A stretch of 64,000 bases of DNA from Onchocerca lupi (taxonomy: Eukaryota > Nematoda > Chromadorea > Rhabditida > Onchocercidae). Location of the stretch: contig JAOVVO010000312.1 in assembly GCA_028564675.1 (NCBI GenBank), forward strand, positions 25,068 to 89,067, read 5' to 3'. The position numbers were made by a program, and so were the translations under genes. Below, one piece after another: positions 62,408 through 64,000 of the stretch (positions are counted from its first letter, which is position 1; each line of letters starts with the position of its first letter). The notes below the pieces were generated by a model. It did not search any database. It was given only the letters and a program-made list of their open reading frames with translations, and had not been told where the DNA came from.

Positions 62408-64000
62408 TTTCGGACATTCGATTGATTATCAAGATAATGAAAATAGTGACAATGTTGGTGGCAATAGCGGTAATTGAGGTAGCGTCCGTTTGGCTATTCA
62501 TACAGCGATAACTTTTTAGCCATCGGATGAGACAGCAACAACAACGGATAGCAAATGATTAATGTAATTTTCATTCAAAATGGTTAATTACCAGCAATTT
62601 CGAAGCCTTTCTGGAAGAATTTTAGAGGGCAATGATAGTAATTATCTTCAAGGTTGTGCGCAACAATAGGTAGAATTTCCGTAATGATGCAAAATAAGCG
62701 ATGATCAAGGTTGATTCCATAAGTGAATCCATCTACAAAATTCGAGTAATGACAGCGATTGATGTAGTTGTTGAACATAACAACAAATGCTTGATAACAA
62801 ACAACAAAATAACAGAATCGGAATTTTTTTTTTCTTTTCTTTCTCTCTCTTTTTTTTCTCCGAATAGCAAGTTTATAATATACAGGAGCCTGAAAATTAG
62901 CGATAAAGAAGAAATTATAAATGCTTTCTATTTGAAACAGAAACACTGAAGCATAATATTTGGGAAAAAGGAAGTCAGTATAAAATGAATTATTTAAAGT
63001 TGAAAGCAAAAGATTACCTTTCTATTTTCTTCTTCCTATTTAAAGTTGAAAAAACATTTTCTTCATACTAAGAGAAAAATCAAACTTATCATTCCATTGA
63101 TTGAAGTCTAGTAAAGTTACTTAAAACTCTAACAATGTATCCAGACGAAAATTATTCATTGTTGCTATTATCAATGATCTTATCATTATTGTCGTTGGCA
63201 GCAATGCTGAAAGCTAATAGCTACATCTATCATCTAACAAACGTCAAATAAAAAACTTTCGTAAAATGAAAAACAATTTGTAAACGACTATTATTCTCCA
63301 AAAAAATTCCTTCATTGATAGTAAAAAAAAGCCAAGTCAATTTCCTGCTATTTGGTAGAATAAAGAAATTGAGGAAATTATTGTCAAGTGAAAACTTAAC
63401 GCTCAAGTTTGTGGCATAACCCAAGACCCTCAATAATCATATCACCTAGGCTATTATTATTATCGAATGATAACGATGAGAGTTGCATAAAGATGTGATG
63501 GTGAAAATATACAAGGATAACAACACTTCATGCAGTCCATGTCACATCTACCCACGCATTTGCGCACCCACGCATATACTCACACGCATATGCCCACCCA
63601 CGCACATACAAAACTCATCAATCCAACGACGACAAACAACCGAAGTGGTCGGTGTATGTGTTTCGATAGCGTGTGTGTATCAACAACTGCCTCCCTTCGT
63701 GCTATGTTTACATCTACGTATGTGGTGATTTGTATGTCTGTGTCTGTTGCTCTCATATAAATGATGTTTTGTATGTGTGTGTGTCACCACTAATATATAT
63801 GCATGTGTGTGTGTGTGTGTTTGCTTGTCTGTTGATAAATTTAGTAGAAAAGGATATTATCTCATTTATCATTGTTATTTCGAGTACAATTGAATGCTGC
63901 ATTAACAGATGACTATTACCTAACATATAATACTTAAATTATATAACTTTTTACTCAAGCAACACGATAGAGCAAAAAAAAAAAAAAGTGAGAAAATTAA
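62408..64000. other. Upstream region of the cyclase gene
   Basis: Presumed promoter side of the cyclase. No coding exon recognised. It contains alternating CA-rich (63548..63612) and GT-rich (63650..63830) segments. Confidence 0.5.
63548..63830. repeat. CA-rich then GT-rich low-complexity tract
   Basis: The first part is rich in CACGCA and CATATAC units on the plus strand; the second is rich in GTGTGT, including an uninterrupted (GT) run of about 16 bases near 63804..63821. The two halves are loosely complementary. Confidence 0.75.

Overview
The window is AT-rich eukaryotic DNA with intron-rich protein genes, many homopolymer runs and simple repeats, and TTTCAG/TTTAG-type acceptors placed just upstream of several start codons, as in trans-spliced nematode transcripts. 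Every recognisable gene belongs to a family typical of nematodes (a glutamate-gated chloride channel of the avr-14 type, an innexin, a receptor guanylate cyclase, a saposin-like protein). I read it as a nematode, probably a parasitic spirurid/filarial-type genome given the low GC and long introns; the species cannot be fixed from the sequence. Exon boundaries below come from reading frames, phases and family alignments recalled from memory.

Layout. 1-4.6 kb, plus strand: the 3' end of a DNAJA-type Hsp40 (dnj-12-like), a TMEM107 ciliary transition-zone protein, and ribosomal protein S26. 5.5-14.0 kb, minus strand: a multi-exon class C orphan GPCR of the GPR158/GPR179 family, whose 7TM core and C-tail read clearly and whose ectodomain is partly resolved. 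14.2-18.4 kb: intergenic, with microsatellites and a GC-richer patch. 18.5-28.2 kb, minus strand: a complete avr-14-like GluCl gene with five shared exons followed by two tandem alternative cassettes, each encoding its own M1-M4 channel. 28.2-33.9 kb: intergenic. 33.9-34.4 kb, minus strand: a secreted saposin-B protein. 35.5-35.8 kb, minus strand: two exons of an unknown small gene. 36.0-39.5 kb, plus strand: an 11-exon innexin with one phase break. 39.5-44.7 kb: intergenic. 44.7-62.4 kb, minus strand: a complete 22-exon receptor guanylate cyclase (gcy-28-like). 62.4-64.0 kb: CA/GT-rich upstream sequence.

The genes do not form one pathway. Several serve neuronal or ciliary signalling (GluCl, orphan GPCR, receptor cyclase, innexin, TMEM107). 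The dnj-12 / tmem-107 / GPR158-like / rps-26 neighbourhood looks like conserved nematode microsynteny. The most notable features are the duplicated channel cassette in avr-14, the symmetric phase-0 juxtamembrane exons in the cyclase, the likely one-base problem in the innexin and the perfect hairpin just 3' of it. I see no CRISPR array, rRNA, tRNA, insertion sequence or viral element.
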